DNA of 64,000 nucleotides from Planctomycetaceae bacterium (GCA_024642205.1 JAHEBQ010000010.1:1-64000), one strand, 5' to 3'. Numbered from the stretch's first letter, positions 24,441 to 34,316 are shown. Notes: generated by a model from the sequence alone, not told the origin. A program made the numbers and translations.

Positions 24441-25343
24441 CTAAATGTTCTCAACGTGCCAGTGATCCAACTCGACCGGGTTGGGTCGACCAAAAATGTT
24501 AATCATCACGGTGATGCGACCATTTCGCTCATCAACTGCCGAGACTTCACCCTCGTGATTCTGAAAATAGCCTTCCTTAACCCGCACACGATCACCCACC
24601 TTGAAGGGGATCGCCGTTTTTATGTTTTCTTCACCGTCCTCTTCGACGTCCGGCTTGGTGGTGGCGATGATCCGGGCAATTTCTTCCGATGAAAGCGGCG
24701 CCGGCTTGCCGGCAGCTCCAGTAAAATCACCAATTCCAGACGTTTCCCGAACAAGAAACCACGAGTCATCATTGATCGCCATATTCACGACGATATAACC
24801 AGGGTACAGCTTTCGCTTGGTAATTCGCTGCTTTCCAGCCTTGTTGAACTCCCGCACATCCTCAGTCGGCACCAACACCTCACCAAAATAGTGCTCCAAC
24901 CCAGCGACCTTGACCCGTCGCTTGAGAGCATCGCAAATGGAATTCTCGCGGTTCACCTGAACCTTCAAAATATACCAGCTCATCTCAGCCTGATCGCCGT
25001 CAGCGACTAACGACTCATCGACAAACTCTTCAATGGGCGAAACATCCTCATCCTCGTCATACGCCTCTCCACCTTCATCATCCTCTTCGACCATATCGGC
25101 GGCCGAGAACCCAAACCTGTTTAACTCCTCTTCAACTTCCGCCGACTCTGGCTCATCCATTTCGGACGATCCAATCCCGTCAGCACCAATCACCCCTGCA
25201 TCTGCAATGACACCAGAAGCCGATTCCGAGGCTGCGCGGACCGAACCCCCGGACTCGACGCTGGCCGAATCGCCACCTGCCTCAGAAGCCTGTCCTTCTG
25301 GCGACTCCAGAGATTCGCTGGAAACTACCTCTTCTTCCGTCAT
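24441..25343 (-). CDS. nusG: transcription factor NusG with acidic N-terminal extension
   Basis: NusG binds RNA polymerase and couples it to Rho or ribosomes. The normal NusG starts near residue 121 (MSWYILKVQVNRENS), followed by GYIVVNMAINDDSWFLVRE and the KOW domain PFKVGDRVRVKEG. Before it lie about 120 residues very rich in Glu, Asp, Ser and Gly, with almost no Lys or Arg. I chose ATG at 25343, just after a GGTGGAG box; the internal ATG at 24983 could give a standard-length NusG of about 180 residues. It begins nine bases after the secE stop. Confidence 0.93.
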   Translation of the reverse strand: MTEEEVVSSESLESPEGQASEAGGDSASVESGGSVRAASESASGVIADAGVIGADGIGSSEMDEPESAEVEEELNRFGFSAADMVEEDDEGGEAYDEDEDVSPIEEFVDESLVADGDQAEMSWYILKVQVNRENSICDALKRRVKVAGLEHYFGEVLVPTEDVREFNKAGKQRITKRKLYPGYIVVNMAINDDSWFLVRETSGIGDFTGAAGKPAPLSSEEIARIIATTKPDVEEDGEENIKTAIPFKVGDRVRVKEGYFQNHEGEVSAVDERNGRITVMINIFGRPNPVELDHWHVENI

Positions 25344-25351
25344 CGCTCCAC

Positions 25352-25849
25352 CTATCGCCAACCAAAGAACCTGAGAATCATAACGAAGAACGATTCATTC
25401 TCGGAATAACGAATACCAATTGCTTCGAACACGACCGTCCAAACCGCATCAAACAAAAACAGGAATGCGGCCATTGAAAAAATGACAAAAATCACCACCA
25501 GCGAAGCATTCCACAACTCATTGCGCGTCGGCCACGAGACCTTGTTCATCTCGGCTTCTACGGCAATCAAAAAATCCGCGAAGACAGAGTAATTAACCAC
25601 CCGGTAGGCAAACCAAGCCATCAAGGCAGCCAAAGCGACCATCACCAGATAACCACCGGCACCCAAATCACTCAGGAACGCCGAACGCTTGACCTCCCAA
25701 GCGACCAGACAGCCCAAAAGCGCAACCGTCAAAAAAGTCACCTGGCGGACAATCCTCCCCTGGTTCGGTTTATATAAACCAAACTGGAAAAGCTCCAACC
25801 AGAACCCTCCACGCCCGGGCTCCTGCTTTTGTTTTGCCATCGAACTCAT
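25352..25849 (-). CDS. secE: protein translocase subunit SecE
   Basis: Membrane subunit of the SecYEG channel, 165 residues. Three hydrophobic segments are visible: VTFLTVALLGCLVAW, GGYLVMVALAALMAWFAY, and LVVIFVIFSMAAFLFLF. The SecE signature EMNKVSWPTRNEL stands before the last one. Many bacteria have a single-span SecE of about 60 residues; this is the longer form. ATG at 25849 has AGAGGTG upstream. It sits between tRNA-Trp and nusG. Confidence 0.93.
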   Translation of the reverse strand: MSSMAKQKQEPGRGGFWLELFQFGLYKPNQGRIVRQVTFLTVALLGCLVAWEVKRSAFLSDLGAGGYLVMVALAALMAWFAYRVVNYSVFADFLIAVEAEMNKVSWPTRNELWNASLVVIFVIFSMAAFLFLFDAVWTVVFEAIGIRYSENESFFVMILRFFGWR

Positions 25850-25950
25850 AAGCACCTCTCAAGCAGCCTCACCTGACCACCGTCCTGGCGCCCAACCTGA
25901 AACCGCAACCATTTTTCAAACACCAAGACCCACGGAACGAGACGACCAAA

Positions 25951-26026
25951 TGGCAGGGGCGGAGGGACTCGAACCCGCAACCGCTGGTTTTGGAAACCAG
26001 TGCTCTACCAATTGAGCTACACCCCT
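25951..26026 (-). tRNA. tRNA-Trp (CCA anticodon)
   Basis: Cloverleaf with acceptor AGGGGTG/CGCCCCT, D-arm TAGCTCAATTGGTAGAGC, anticodon arm CTGGTTTCCAAAACCAG (anticodon CCA) and T-arm GTTCGAGTC. The 3' CCA end is encoded, unlike the other four tRNAs here. It lies between tuf and secE. Confidence 0.95.
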
Positions 26027-26192
26027 CCGTTTGACCCGAGAGCCTGCCCAATCTCCTCGCGAAACCAAACAAGACCCAAGCTCTGCCCTTAAATCGCCGG
26101 AAAGCGTCGCGCGAGAACCACACGACGCTTACCTACTTGTAAACATCAAGCCAACAACGAGAGGCTCACCGCGGCCAGCCAAAACCGTCAAG

Positions 26193-27389
26193 CTAGTCAG
26201 TGATCTTGGTCACCACACCGGAACCGACCGTACGTCCACCTTCGCGAATCGCGAAACGAACACCATCGTCAATCGCAATCGGCTTTTGCAGCTCAACCGA
26301 AATCTTCACATTGTCGCCCGGCATGCACATCTCGGCCTCAACCAGACTTGCCGTGCCTGTGACGTCGGTGGTTCGAAAGTAAAACTGAGGACGATAGCCG
26401 CTAAAGAATGGAGTGTGACGCCCACCCTCATCCTTACTCAAGCAGTAAATCTCTGCCTCAAACTTCGAATGCGGCTTAATCGAGCCAGGCTTGGCCAACA
26501 CCTGACCACGCTGAATCTCTTCACGCTTGACACCGCGCAAAAGGCAACCGACGTTGTCGCCAGCGCGACCTTCATCGAGAATCTTGCGGAACATCTCAAC
26601 ACCGGTACAAGTCGTCTTACGCGGCGCTTCTTCGAGGCCGATAATTTCGACCTCTTCACCCGTTCGCAAAACACCCCGCTCAATTCGACCCGTAGCCACA
26701 GTACCACGACCCTCGATCGAGAAAACGTCTTCGATCGCCATCAAGAAAGGCTTGTCCTCTTCACGCTTCGGCTCAGGGATATAGCTGTCGATCGCGTCCA
26801 TCAACTCGCCAATGCACTTGGCAGCCTCTTCGTTCGTTGGATCATTCAAAGCAGGCAACGCACTGCCCCGCACGATCGGAAGATTGTCACCATCAAAGTC
26901 GTACTTACTGAGAAGCTCACGAACCTCCATCTCAACCAACTCCAACAACTCCTCATCATCAACAAGGTCACACTTGTTGAGAAAGACGACCAGAGCCGGA
27001 ACATCCACCTGACGCGCGAGCAACACGTGCTCTTTCGTCTGCGGCATCGGACCATCAGCAGCCGACACAACCAGAATGGCGCCGTCCATCTGGGCCGCAC
27101 CGGTAATCATGTTTTTCACAAAGTCAGCGTGACCCGGACAGTCAATATGCGCATAGTGACGACTCGCCGTTTCGTACTCGACGTGAGCTACCGCAATCGT
27201 CACCGTTTTAGTTGCATCCCGAACCGTTCCACCCTTGGCGATATCCGAATAATTCTTCGCCTTGGCCAATCCTTTTGCAGCCTGAACCGCAAGAATTGCC
27301 GCAGTGGTAGTTGTTTTACCATGGTCAATATGCCCAATGGTTCCGACGTTCACGTGCGGTTTAGTCCGCTTAAATTCTTCCTTGGCCAT
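26193..27389 (-). CDS. tuf: elongation factor Tu
   Basis: GTPase of 398 residues that delivers aminoacyl-tRNA. G1 [14 protein letters not shown]3 DCPGHADF and G4 NKCD are standard. The switch I region is not: where E. coli has EEKARGITINTSHVEY this protein has [17 protein letters not shown], so only the final Thr-Ile of RGITI is kept. Domains 2 and 3 look normal ([30 protein letters not shown]). It lies between tRNA-Thr(GGU) and tRNA-Trp, an arrangement also known in E. coli (thrT-tufB). Confidence 0.97.
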   Translation of the reverse strand: MAKEEFKRTKPHVNVGTIGHIDHGKTTTTAAILAVQAAKGLAKAKNYSDIAKGGTVRDATKTVTIAVAHVEYETASRHYAHIDCPGHADFVKNMITGAAQMDGAILVVSAADGPMPQTKEHVLLARQVDVPALVVFLNKCDLVDDEELLELVEMEVRELLSKYDFDGDNLPIVRGSALPALNDPTNEEAAKCIGELMDAIDSYIPEPKREEDKPFLMAIEDVFSIEGRGTVATGRIERGVLRTGEEVEIIGLEEAPRKTTCTGVEMFRKILDEGRAGDNVGCLLRGVKREEIQRGQVLAKPGSIKPHSKFEAEIYCLSKDEGGRHTPFFSGYRPQFYFRTTDVTGTASLVEAEMCMPGDNVKISVELQKPIAIDDGVRFAIREGGRTVGSGVVTKITD

Positions 27390-27489
27390 ACCTTCTTATT
27401 ACCTGTCTTCTGTTTTATTCTCAACAACCAAGTTAAAAATCGACTCAACACACCTGCCAAAGCAAGTCGCCAAGCCGAACCACAATCAG

Positions 27490-27561
<72 letters not shown>

Positions 27562-27604
27562 GAAGCCCGAATTCATTGAGCCCAAATCCTATCAATTTCC
27601 AAAT

Positions 27605-27676
<72 letters not shown>

Positions 27677-27917
27677 TAATTACAACACGCAGCAGCTCCT
27701 GCCTGCCATAACTAACTGACCCATTAATGTAACAACTTGGGCGAAAACCCCAATGACAACTGGGCAAAAAAAACAAATTCAGGGAACATTTTCCCCCACC
27801 ACCATCAATTTCTCAGCCTTTCACACGTGAAAAGCACTCGAAATGACGGATCCAACGACCTCGACCGACAAAATTAAACTCCAACCAGCCAAATCCAACC
27901 CAGCAACCGCAAGCAAG

Positions 27918-27999
27918 TGGGGGGTGCAGGATTCGAACCTGCGAAGGCATAGCCAACAGATTTACAGTCTGTCCCGTTTGACCGCTTCGGTAACCCCCC
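27918..27999 (-). tRNA. tRNA-Tyr (GTA anticodon)
   Basis: Class II tRNA of 82 bases with a long variable arm. Acceptor GGGGGGT/ACCCCCC, anticodon arm CAGACTGTAAATCTG (anticodon GTA), T-loop TTCGAAT. CCA is not encoded. Confidence 0.95.
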
Positions 28000-28137
28000 A
28001 AACTCGAAGTCAGAACTCGATCGCCAAGCAAAAACCGGGAAAATACCGATTGAAACCTGGAAAACCGCCCCGCAACCCACAATTAGCCCACTCTACAACG
28101 ACCTGCATGGATAGCCAGAGACGAACCCTTGGATAAA

Positions 28138-28210
28138 AGCCGGCGGAGGGACTTGAACCCACGACCTGCTGTTTACAAAACAGCTGCTCTGCCAACTGAG
28201 CTACGCCGGC
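28138..28210 (-). tRNA. tRNA-Thr (TGT anticodon)
   Basis: Acceptor GCCGGCG/CGCCGGC, anticodon arm with CTGTTTTGTAAACAG (anticodon TGT), T-loop TTCAAGT. CCA is not encoded. It is the first gene of the Thr-Tyr-Gly-Thr-tuf transcript. Confidence 0.95.
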
Positions 28211-28229
28211 ACAGAGTTGGAGCCGGATA

Positions 28230-28257
28230 AATATATCGAAATCCAATTGCCCTGCAA
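28230..28257 (-). promoter_or_regulatory. promoter of the tRNA-tuf transcript
   Basis: Minus-strand TTGCAG (28257-28252) and TATATT (28235-28230) with 16 bases between. The -10 ends 20 bases before tRNA-Thr, and the bases after it are GC-rich (CCGGCT), as in stringently controlled promoters. Confidence 0.6.
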
Positions 28258-28470
28258 TACGAATTGACAGGAATTCGAACATTGCGTTCGTCGGATTCCC
28301 ACCGACCAGATGACGATTCCATTGGAAAACCAACGTCTGAGCGGGAGGCAACGATTGCAGCTTTGTCGCTGGCCATAGCGGGGTCGCATTATTCGCGGCT
28401 AACCAAGTCTTGGATCAAACCCGCTGCCCAGGATGACCGCGAAGTTCAACATCCTGGTCCGTTCCAACGA

Positions 28471-29403
28471 CTAATCGTCCAGAGGATGCCTGGCAGGTGC
28501 CGGTTCCTTGTTGGCTTTTTGAGGCTCCACCTCAACCCCATCGACCCATTTCGGAGGACCTTTGACGACAAGTGTGCCCGCAATCAAGTCGCCCACGCGG
28601 CGCCGATCGGACCGAATCGATGCGACAAATACTTCGATCAGCAAAGCCAACGGGATCAGGAACAGAAAATTCCGAAGAAACGACTGCTGGGCACCGATCG
28701 GCTTTCCCGTCACCGCGTCGACGACTCGGCATCCCGTGATCCACTTGCCGAAGCTGACACCAGCGAATGAATCCTTCAAGACCCAATAGATCATCAAGAA
28801 CGGAGCCCCAATCCAAAAGCCAATCAAGATGCCGGCTCCAAGCCGACTGAAGATTTGATTTCCGCCAAACTCCGACGCCATCAGGCTAATCCCCAATGCC
28901 AAGAACATCGTTGGTGAAAGATCAATCAGAAATCCCCATTCTCGACGTCGGGCAATCGACACCAGATCGCCTCCGGAAATCGCGGTCGACCAGCGCGGAC
29001 CCCCAGCGGGATCCCATAGGCTGGAAGGTGAACTCAAAGCACTCAACTCCCCTGGCGAGCGGCTTGCCGCAGAATTCGAATCGAAAACCGATTCTCGGCT
29101 GCGGATCACCGCGTACGACAATAACAACGCTCCGGAGACCAGATAACAAAAACCAACAAAAATTGGCTGGACCATTAAAACCTGGCGGAAACCGAGTCGA
29201 CGGCCTGGAATCATCCACCCATTCATCACGACACTGAATAGGAGATGCGACGCGGGAATTACGATCAAAGCCATGACGGCGAACGCGATGAACACCGGCT
29301 TGCCGGATTGTCTTCGCCAGGTACCGGCAAAGGCAACCACCACGAACCCGATTAGAATTTGAAAGAAGTCGGACAGGTACGCCAGATAGATATAGCTCTG
29401 CAT
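28471..29403 (-). CDS. RDD-domain membrane protein
   Basis: Membrane protein of 310 residues from ATG at 29403; the reading frame is open further upstream to a TTG at 29589, so the start is uncertain. The N-terminal half has several hydrophobic segments (FFQILIGFVVVAFAG, VFIAFAVMALIVIPASHLLF). The C-terminal half is an RDD domain: paired helices, then FGKWITGCRVVDAVTGKPIG and RRRVGDLIAGTLVV. RDD proteins are poorly understood; some act in ion transport. It follows the sigma-factor gene on the same strand, 207 bases downstream of that gene's stop. Confidence 0.75.
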   Translation of the reverse strand: MQSYIYLAYLSDFFQILIGFVVVAFAGTWRRQSGKPVFIAFAVMALIVIPASHLLFSVVMNGWMIPGRRLGFRQVLMVQPIFVGFCYLVSGALLLSYAVIRSRESVFDSNSAASRSPGELSALSSPSSLWDPAGGPRWSTAISGGDLVSIARRREWGFLIDLSPTMFLALGISLMASEFGGNQIFSRLGAGILIGFWIGAPFLMIYWVLKDSFAGVSFGKWITGCRVVDAVTGKPIGAQQSFLRNFLFLIPLALLIEVFVASIRSDRRRVGDLIAGTLVVKGPPKWVDGVEVEPQKANKEPAPARHPLDD

Positions 29404-29610
29404 CGGATGCCAGTGGTTGAACTCTCCTGGACCAGTTTCCTCATGATCCGGTTCATGACGCCACAGGTTCGGGGTAGGGTCCGATTTTAAGTCAACCACC
29501 GGGGCAAATGAACCGGCAGAAACCGGACAAACAAAAAGCCAGCCACTTTCGTGACCGGCATTCTGTTCGTTCTGGTCCGGGCGACTCAATTCCGCGTCGA
29601 AAACGTGTCG

Positions 29611-31308
29611 CTAATTGTCGGACCCCAGCTCCAGCATTCCTTCTGGCAGGTCAATATTGTCTTCCCGAGCCGCGATTCGGAGCTTGTTAAGCGCCCGGGC
29701 TTCAATCTGGCGAATCCGCTCCTTGGTGACACCGAGTTGTTCTCCAACCTCTTTGAGCGTTTGCGGCTCCTGGCTGTAGTCCAATCCGAATCGACTGATG
29801 ATGATCTGCTGTTCGCGGTGATCGAGTGATTCCAGAATATTATCCACCTGTTGTTTGCGTCGGTCCTGCTCCGACTCCAGCAAGTAACGATCGGTTCGCT
29901 GATCGGCCTTGGCAAGGAATACTTCTTCCGAGGTCGGTCGAAAGCGATCTCGCTGCTTGAATTCCCCCGGGATGGTCCGGGCGAAATTCTTCATAATCGC
30001 CCAACTGGAATAGGTGCTGAACTTGTTGCCACGCGAGTAGTCGAACTTCTCTACCGCACGAATCAGCGACATATTTCCATCACTGACCAATTGGAAGAAG
30101 TCTTCGTTGGCCGCAACGTGGCGCTTGGCGATCGAAACCACCAGACGCAGGTTCGCCTGGACAATCCGGTTCTTGATTTTCACCGCTTCATCATAGAGCC
30201 TCTCAATGTCGTCCATTTCGGACGATTTGGCTTTGGACGGGTCGAGCTTCTCGCGCAACCGGCTGGCCTGGAATTTGAGGAAGTTGTACTTGCGGAACAG
30301 ATACTGCTCCTGTTCGCGGGTCAGTAACGCGACATCGTAAAGTGACGCCAGGTACCGGGGCAAACCGGCCGGCGGCTTGGTACGCCGCGTCTTGACCTCC
30401 GGTTCAGGCATCTCGGCGTGCACGATCCGGTTTTCCGCGGCCTTGCGATGGAATTCCGGATTATCCATGAAATCCAGCGGCAATTCCATGATCAGATTCG
30501 CCCGGACCTCGTTAATCACGCGATAGATCGTTGTCTTGGTTCGGCAATACCGCTTGGCAATCGACTCGGCTGACTTGCCGGCAACAAAATCCGCGTAGAC
30601 CCTTTCCTTCATCTCAAGATTCAACGGCCCCGATTGGTCCGGAAACACAGCAATGGTCGGATTTTCACTGTCAAACTGTTTGATCGTATAGCGTATCGTT
30701 TCGACGCTGCGCTCCATGTGTTTGGAAATTCGTCGAGTCACCTCGGCCGGGCATCCACCGGCTTTTGCCAAGCGACGGGCCCGTTCGATGATCTCGTCTT
30801 TGTCATACTTGGTCAGCTGACTGAATCGCTCGCCACGTTTGACCTTGTCGCGATTGCGTTTGACAAATTGGTCGACGCTGGAGTGCAGGAACCCGACTCG
30901 CCGGCGTCCCCCGTTGAAAATGAACTTGCGGCTAACAAGCCCTTGCTGTCGCCAACGAGAAATTGTCTTGGTCGAAACGTTGAACATCTTGCTGAGATCT
31001 TCGACCGTATGGACCGGTTGACCAAACTCTTCAGCGCGGACGTTGGCTGAATCTGACAGGTCTTCGACCAAACAATGGAGATCGTGCCGCAGGTTTTCTC
31101 CACTGATTTTCACGATGGGCGAATTCTCCGGCCTGAACCCGGTGATCCGGAAACAGACGAACTCAAAGTTATAGTCACGATCAAGCTGTATATCGCGGAG
31201 CAGTTTCTCCGCGCAATCAACCTGCTCTATTTTCTTGTCACGTGGCGCAAACCGAACTTGCTGATCTCGCAGTTCTCGGATCGAATCACATTTGTAATCG
31301 GTGTGCAT
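29611..31308 (-). CDS. sigma-70 family factor with N-terminal excisionase-like HTH
   Basis: Protein of 565 residues from ATG at 31308, which has GAAGG upstream. The C-terminal half carries sigma region 2 (IVQANLRLVVSIAKRH, KFDYSRGNKFSTYSSWAIMKNFAR) and region 4 with its helix-turn-helix (EVGEQLGVTKERIRQIEARALNKLR). Region 3 between them is very short and region 1.1 is not seen. The N-terminal half has a MerR/excisionase-like HTH (TVEDLSKMFNVSTKTISRWRQQG, about residues 110-135) followed by a wing, and a second HTH-like stretch (SAESIAKRYCRTKTTIYRVI). It may sense or bind DNA besides the promoter. It is an alternative sigma rather than canonical RpoD, because the region 2.4 aromatic pattern differs. 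Confidence 0.88.
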   Translation of the reverse strand: MHTDYKCDSIRELRDQQVRFAPRDKKIEQVDCAEKLLRDIQLDRDYNFEFVCFRITGFRPENSPIVKISGENLRHDLHCLVEDLSDSANVRAEEFGQPVHTVEDLSKMFNVSTKTISRWRQQGLVSRKFIFNGGRRRVGFLHSSVDQFVKRNRDKVKRGERFSQLTKYDKDEIIERARRLAKAGGCPAEVTRRISKHMERSVETIRYTIKQFDSENPTIAVFPDQSGPLNLEMKERVYADFVAGKSAESIAKRYCRTKTTIYRVINEVRANLIMELPLDFMDNPEFHRKAAENRIVHAEMPEPEVKTRRTKPPAGLPRYLASLYDVALLTREQEQYLFRKYNFLKFQASRLREKLDPSKAKSSEMDDIERLYDEAVKIKNRIVQANLRLVVSIAKRHVAANEDFFQLVSDGNMSLIRAVEKFDYSRGNKFSTYSSWAIMKNFARTIPGEFKQRDRFRPTSEEVFLAKADQRTDRYLLESEQDRRKQQVDNILESLDHREQQIIISRFGLDYSQEPQTLKEVGEQLGVTKERIRQIEARALNKLRIAAREDNIDLPEGMLELGSDN

Positions 31309-31849
31309 AACTGGCCTTCTCTCTCTCGTTCCCGCGATCCGGCATGGGGTAATTTGTTGAGTCAACAAGCCACTCCAGGACACGGCTCAAGGTTCCTAAC
31401 TTCGACGATCCTCCTGATCAAGTAAACCGATTGAACGTCAATGTTCCTCGGCATTGAATACGGGCCAAACGGACGTTAGTTCGTTTGATCCGACTCGTGC
31501 AGTTCGTTTGTCGGACCTGGTGAGTAACTGTGAACCCTCACGTTGGCCAACATTTGCTAGCAGTACAACCGCAGTTTTTGCGGAACCAGCACAGATTAAG
31601 TACTGCAAACGATGTTCCAAGTTCGCGGTTACGGCTCCGGATTTCATTGTTCGTACGGTATTTACCGCACAATTCCGTTTTTTTGCTTTCTGATGAATGA
31701 CGAATTGGCATGGCAAAGATTTCGGTTCGAGACGAGTTTGTTCGATTTGAGACGAGTTTTGGTCGATTCTTGAACAAACCGTGGCGGGTTGGGAACACTG
31801 CCGGTCTGCCGTTCGTTCGCTCAAATCATTCGCTTTCTTGGATAGAATA
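31309..31849. other. 541-base divergent intergenic region
   Basis: Lies between the divergent sigma-factor gene and a secreted-protein gene. Apart from a 20-bp tandem repeat near the right end I see no gene or clear structure. Confidence 0.5.
31721..31760. repeat. tandem 20-bp direct repeat
   Basis: Two adjacent units differ at 3 of 20 positions; the shared core is TTGAGACGAGTTT (first unit TCGAGACGAGTTT). The 20-bp period is close to two helix turns and it lies 90 bases before the start codon at 31850, so it could be an operator. Confidence 0.6.
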
Positions 31850-33259
31850 ATGGGAATCTCTCGACTTTTTCCGGCTCAAGGCAAATGCGCCGGGATTTGC
31901 GCTGTTGCGTTGATAGTTTTTGCGACCACTGGTTGGGCCCAGGAAAAGACCGACCTGGAAATCAACTTTGCCCGCAATTCCCAAGTCCGCGTAGCATGCG
32001 ATTTCTCGCATTCGGGTCGAGTGATTGTGGACAATGAGGACGAAGACAAAATGACTTCGTTGCCCTTAGATGTAAACGCAAAGATTACTTTTTTTCAACG
32101 CACAACTAGCGAAGAACAGACAATTCGTTTTTTTGAAACCGCGACCGGCCAGATCAAACTCGAAAAAGGAACGACGGCTCCAACGCTTTCCCCAGAAAAT
32201 CGACTGATCGTTGCCAGGTTAAAAGACAATCCGGGCGAATTGGTGGAGATGGCTTCCATGGACGGCACATTGGAACAGGCTGAACTGGAGCTAATTCAAA
32301 ACCAGGCCGATCCGATGACGCTGGCTGCCGTATTCAACAAAACCGGTGTCAAGGAAGGTGAGAAGTGGATTCCGTCGAAGACGGCCCTGGCCAAGTTGCT
32401 TCGTGTCCACGAAATCAAAGAATCCGATGTGTATTTGCTGCTGAAAGACGTCGACAAAAATTCCGCCCGCGTTTACCTCATGGGTTCACTTGATGCCAAA
32501 GTGGCTGATGTTACGACTCAGATGGAGATCAGCGGAATCGCCATCATTGACCAGAATTCCAGGTCGCTTTCAAACCTGAAACTGGGCATTCGTGAAACGC
32601 GGCCCCCGGGGCAAATCGTTCCCGGTTTTGAAGGCAAAACCAAGATTGATGTTCGAATCACCGAAGCCAGTACACCTGAGCTATCCAGCGAGGCTTTGGC
32701 CAAGACAACCCGAAACAGGAAGATTCGCCAGCGGGTCAAATGGCAATCCCAAGCGGGTCGCTTCACCGTCAACTTTGAACCGCGTTGGAAAATGATTGCA
32801 ACGGACGAAGACGCTGCCATCCTGCGTTTCATCGATGGAGATGAACTGTTGGCGCAATGCAACATTGTACAGCTTCCGTCGCGACCGGCGGACAACCCGT
32901 TAACGCTGGAAACCTACAAGACAGAAGTCGGCAAGATTCTGGCTGCTGATGAGAACGCCAGTTTGATTAGCGCCACCAGCGTGCCGACACTTGCGGGCCA
33001 TGCGGCTTTGCGGGTGGTGGTTGCAGGCGAAGAGGATGGGTTGCCCGTCAATTGGTTCTACTATCACGTTTCGAGTGAAGACGGTCGGCAAGTGACGTTG
33101 GTCTTTACGATGGCCAAGTCGGTTGCCAAGCGTGTCACGGCGTTCGCAACTCAACTGGTCAATGAGTTTGAATTCCAACCGCTTCCCAAAAAGGTTGCTT
33201 CCACCAATAGCGACGAATCAGACTTGCCAAGCAAGCCGGCGACAACGAAGCAACGATAG
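31850..33259 (+). CDS. secreted protein of unknown function
   Basis: Protein of 469 residues. Residues 1-31 form a signal peptide (basic start, then AGICAVALIVFATTGWAQ, cleavage after AQ likely). The mature part is beta-rich without motifs that I recognise; it contains a middle stretch with ITFFQRTTSEEQTIRFFETA and a C-terminal domain (FTVNFEPRWKMIATDEDAA onward to NEFEFQPL) that resembles proteins described only as planctomycete hypothetical. I chose ATG at 31850 over an upstream in-frame start because the signal peptide begins there. It is a single gene with a terminator downstream. Confidence 0.75.
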   Translation: MGISRLFPAQGKCAGICAVALIVFATTGWAQEKTDLEINFARNSQVRVACDFSHSGRVIVDNEDEDKMTSLPLDVNAKITFFQRTTSEEQTIRFFETATGQIKLEKGTTAPTLSPENRLIVARLKDNPGELVEMASMDGTLEQAELELIQNQADPMTLAAVFNKTGVKEGEKWIPSKTALAKLLRVHEIKESDVYLLLKDVDKNSARVYLMGSLDAKVADVTTQMEISGIAIIDQNSRSLSNLKLGIRETRPPGQIVPGFEGKTKIDVRITEASTPELSSEALAKTTRNRKIRQRVKWQSQAGRFTVNFEPRWKMIATDEDAAILRFIDGDELLAQCNIVQLPSRPADNPLTLETYKTEVGKILAADENASLISATSVPTLAGHAALRVVVAGEEDGLPVNWFYYHVSSEDGRQVTLVFTMAKSVAKRVTAFATQLVNEFEFQPLPKKVASTNSDESDLPSKPATTKQR

Positions 33260-33311
33260 TTGAAGTTCGACCACCCGGGGAATCTGCTCTTGCCAATCTT
33301 GCGGTAAACTG

Positions 33312-33346
33312 AACCACCCTTCCCCGTTTGGGGCGGGTGGTTTTTC
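33312..33346 (+). terminator. rho-independent terminator
   Basis: Stem AACCACCC/GGGTGGTT with an inner CCCC/GGGG pairing, followed by a T-run, 52 bases after the secreted-protein stop. Confidence 0.75.
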
Positions 33347-33442
33347 GTTTGCCGTTAGCCGTGCTCCCGAGCCTACCACTTGAGTTCCGGTTCGAGCATC
33401 GGTTAGGTTGGGCGAGACAAAATCAAATTCCAAGGCCAAAAC

Positions 33443-34267
33443 ATGCTAGATCTGTTTGACAAAATCCAGGAGTCGGTTGCATATATCCGTTCGCAATGGT
33501 CGGAAAAACCCCGGGCGGGAATCATTCTGGGAACAGGGCTCGGTCCCCTGGTTGAGAAAATCGAAATCGCCGCCTCGATTGACTACGGAGATATCCCGAA
33601 TTTTCCCCGATCAACGGCACTCTCCCACAAGGGACGCTTGGTTTGCGGCTCACTCAACGGCCTGCCCGTCGTCGCGATGGAAGGCCGAATCCACATGTAC
33701 GAAGGCTATCCCCTCAAAGAAATCACACTTCCGATCCGTGTCATCAAAGCGATGGGGGCCGAATTGCTGGTTTGCTCCAATGCGGTCGGTGGACTTAATC
33801 CGTATTACCAAAAAGGTGACATCATGTTGATTGAAGATCAAATCAACTTGATGGGAGACAATCCACTGATTGGTATTAACGATGATCGACTGGGGCCGCG
33901 TTTTCCCGACATGAGTCAGCCATACTCGCATGAACTGATCGACCGCGCTCTACGAATCGCCCGGGCCGAAGACATTGTCGCCCACAAAGGCGTTTTGGTT
34001 GCAGTCGCTGGGCCGAACCTTGAAACGAGGGCGGAATATCGCTTCCTGCGTACCATTGGATCCGACGTGGTGGGAATGTCGACGATCCCCGAAGTCATTG
34101 TCGCCGTCCACGCGGGCTTGCGCGTCGTCGGGTTTTCCGTCGTCACCGATATGTGCCTGGCCGATGCGCTTGAGCCAGCCGACGCGCACGAAATCGTGAA
34201 AGTTGCCAACGCTGCCGAGCCGAAATTATCGAAACTGATCATGGGTGTCCTCGCTGGAGAGCATTGA
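33443..34267 (+). CDS. purine nucleoside phosphorylase, Asp-type
   Basis: Trimeric-type PNP of 274 residues that cleaves purine nucleosides with phosphate. Conserved segments: GIILGTGLGPL (phosphate loop), GRIHMYEGYP, CSNAVGG, NLETRAEYR with Glu194, and GMSTIPEVIVA. The residue that matches human Asn243 is Asp236 in FSVVTDMCLAD. In human PNP the N243D change lets the enzyme accept 6-aminopurines, and methylthioadenosine phosphorylases have Asp here. So this copy may act on adenosine-type substrates; this is inference. A paralogue with Asn lies two genes downstream. Confidence 0.9.
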   Translation: MLDLFDKIQESVAYIRSQWSEKPRAGIILGTGLGPLVEKIEIAASIDYGDIPNFPRSTALSHKGRLVCGSLNGLPVVAMEGRIHMYEGYPLKEITLPIRVIKAMGAELLVCSNAVGGLNPYYQKGDIMLIEDQINLMGDNPLIGINDDRLGPRFPDMSQPYSHELIDRALRIARAEDIVAHKGVLVAVAGPNLETRAEYRFLRTIGSDVVGMSTIPEVIVAVHAGLRVVGFSVVTDMCLADALEPADAHEIVKVANAAEPKLSKLIMGVLAGEH

Positions 34268-34316
34268 TTGCTCCTGGATCCAAGAAAAACACAAAAGAAT
34301 TTCAAGAAAGGTCTTC

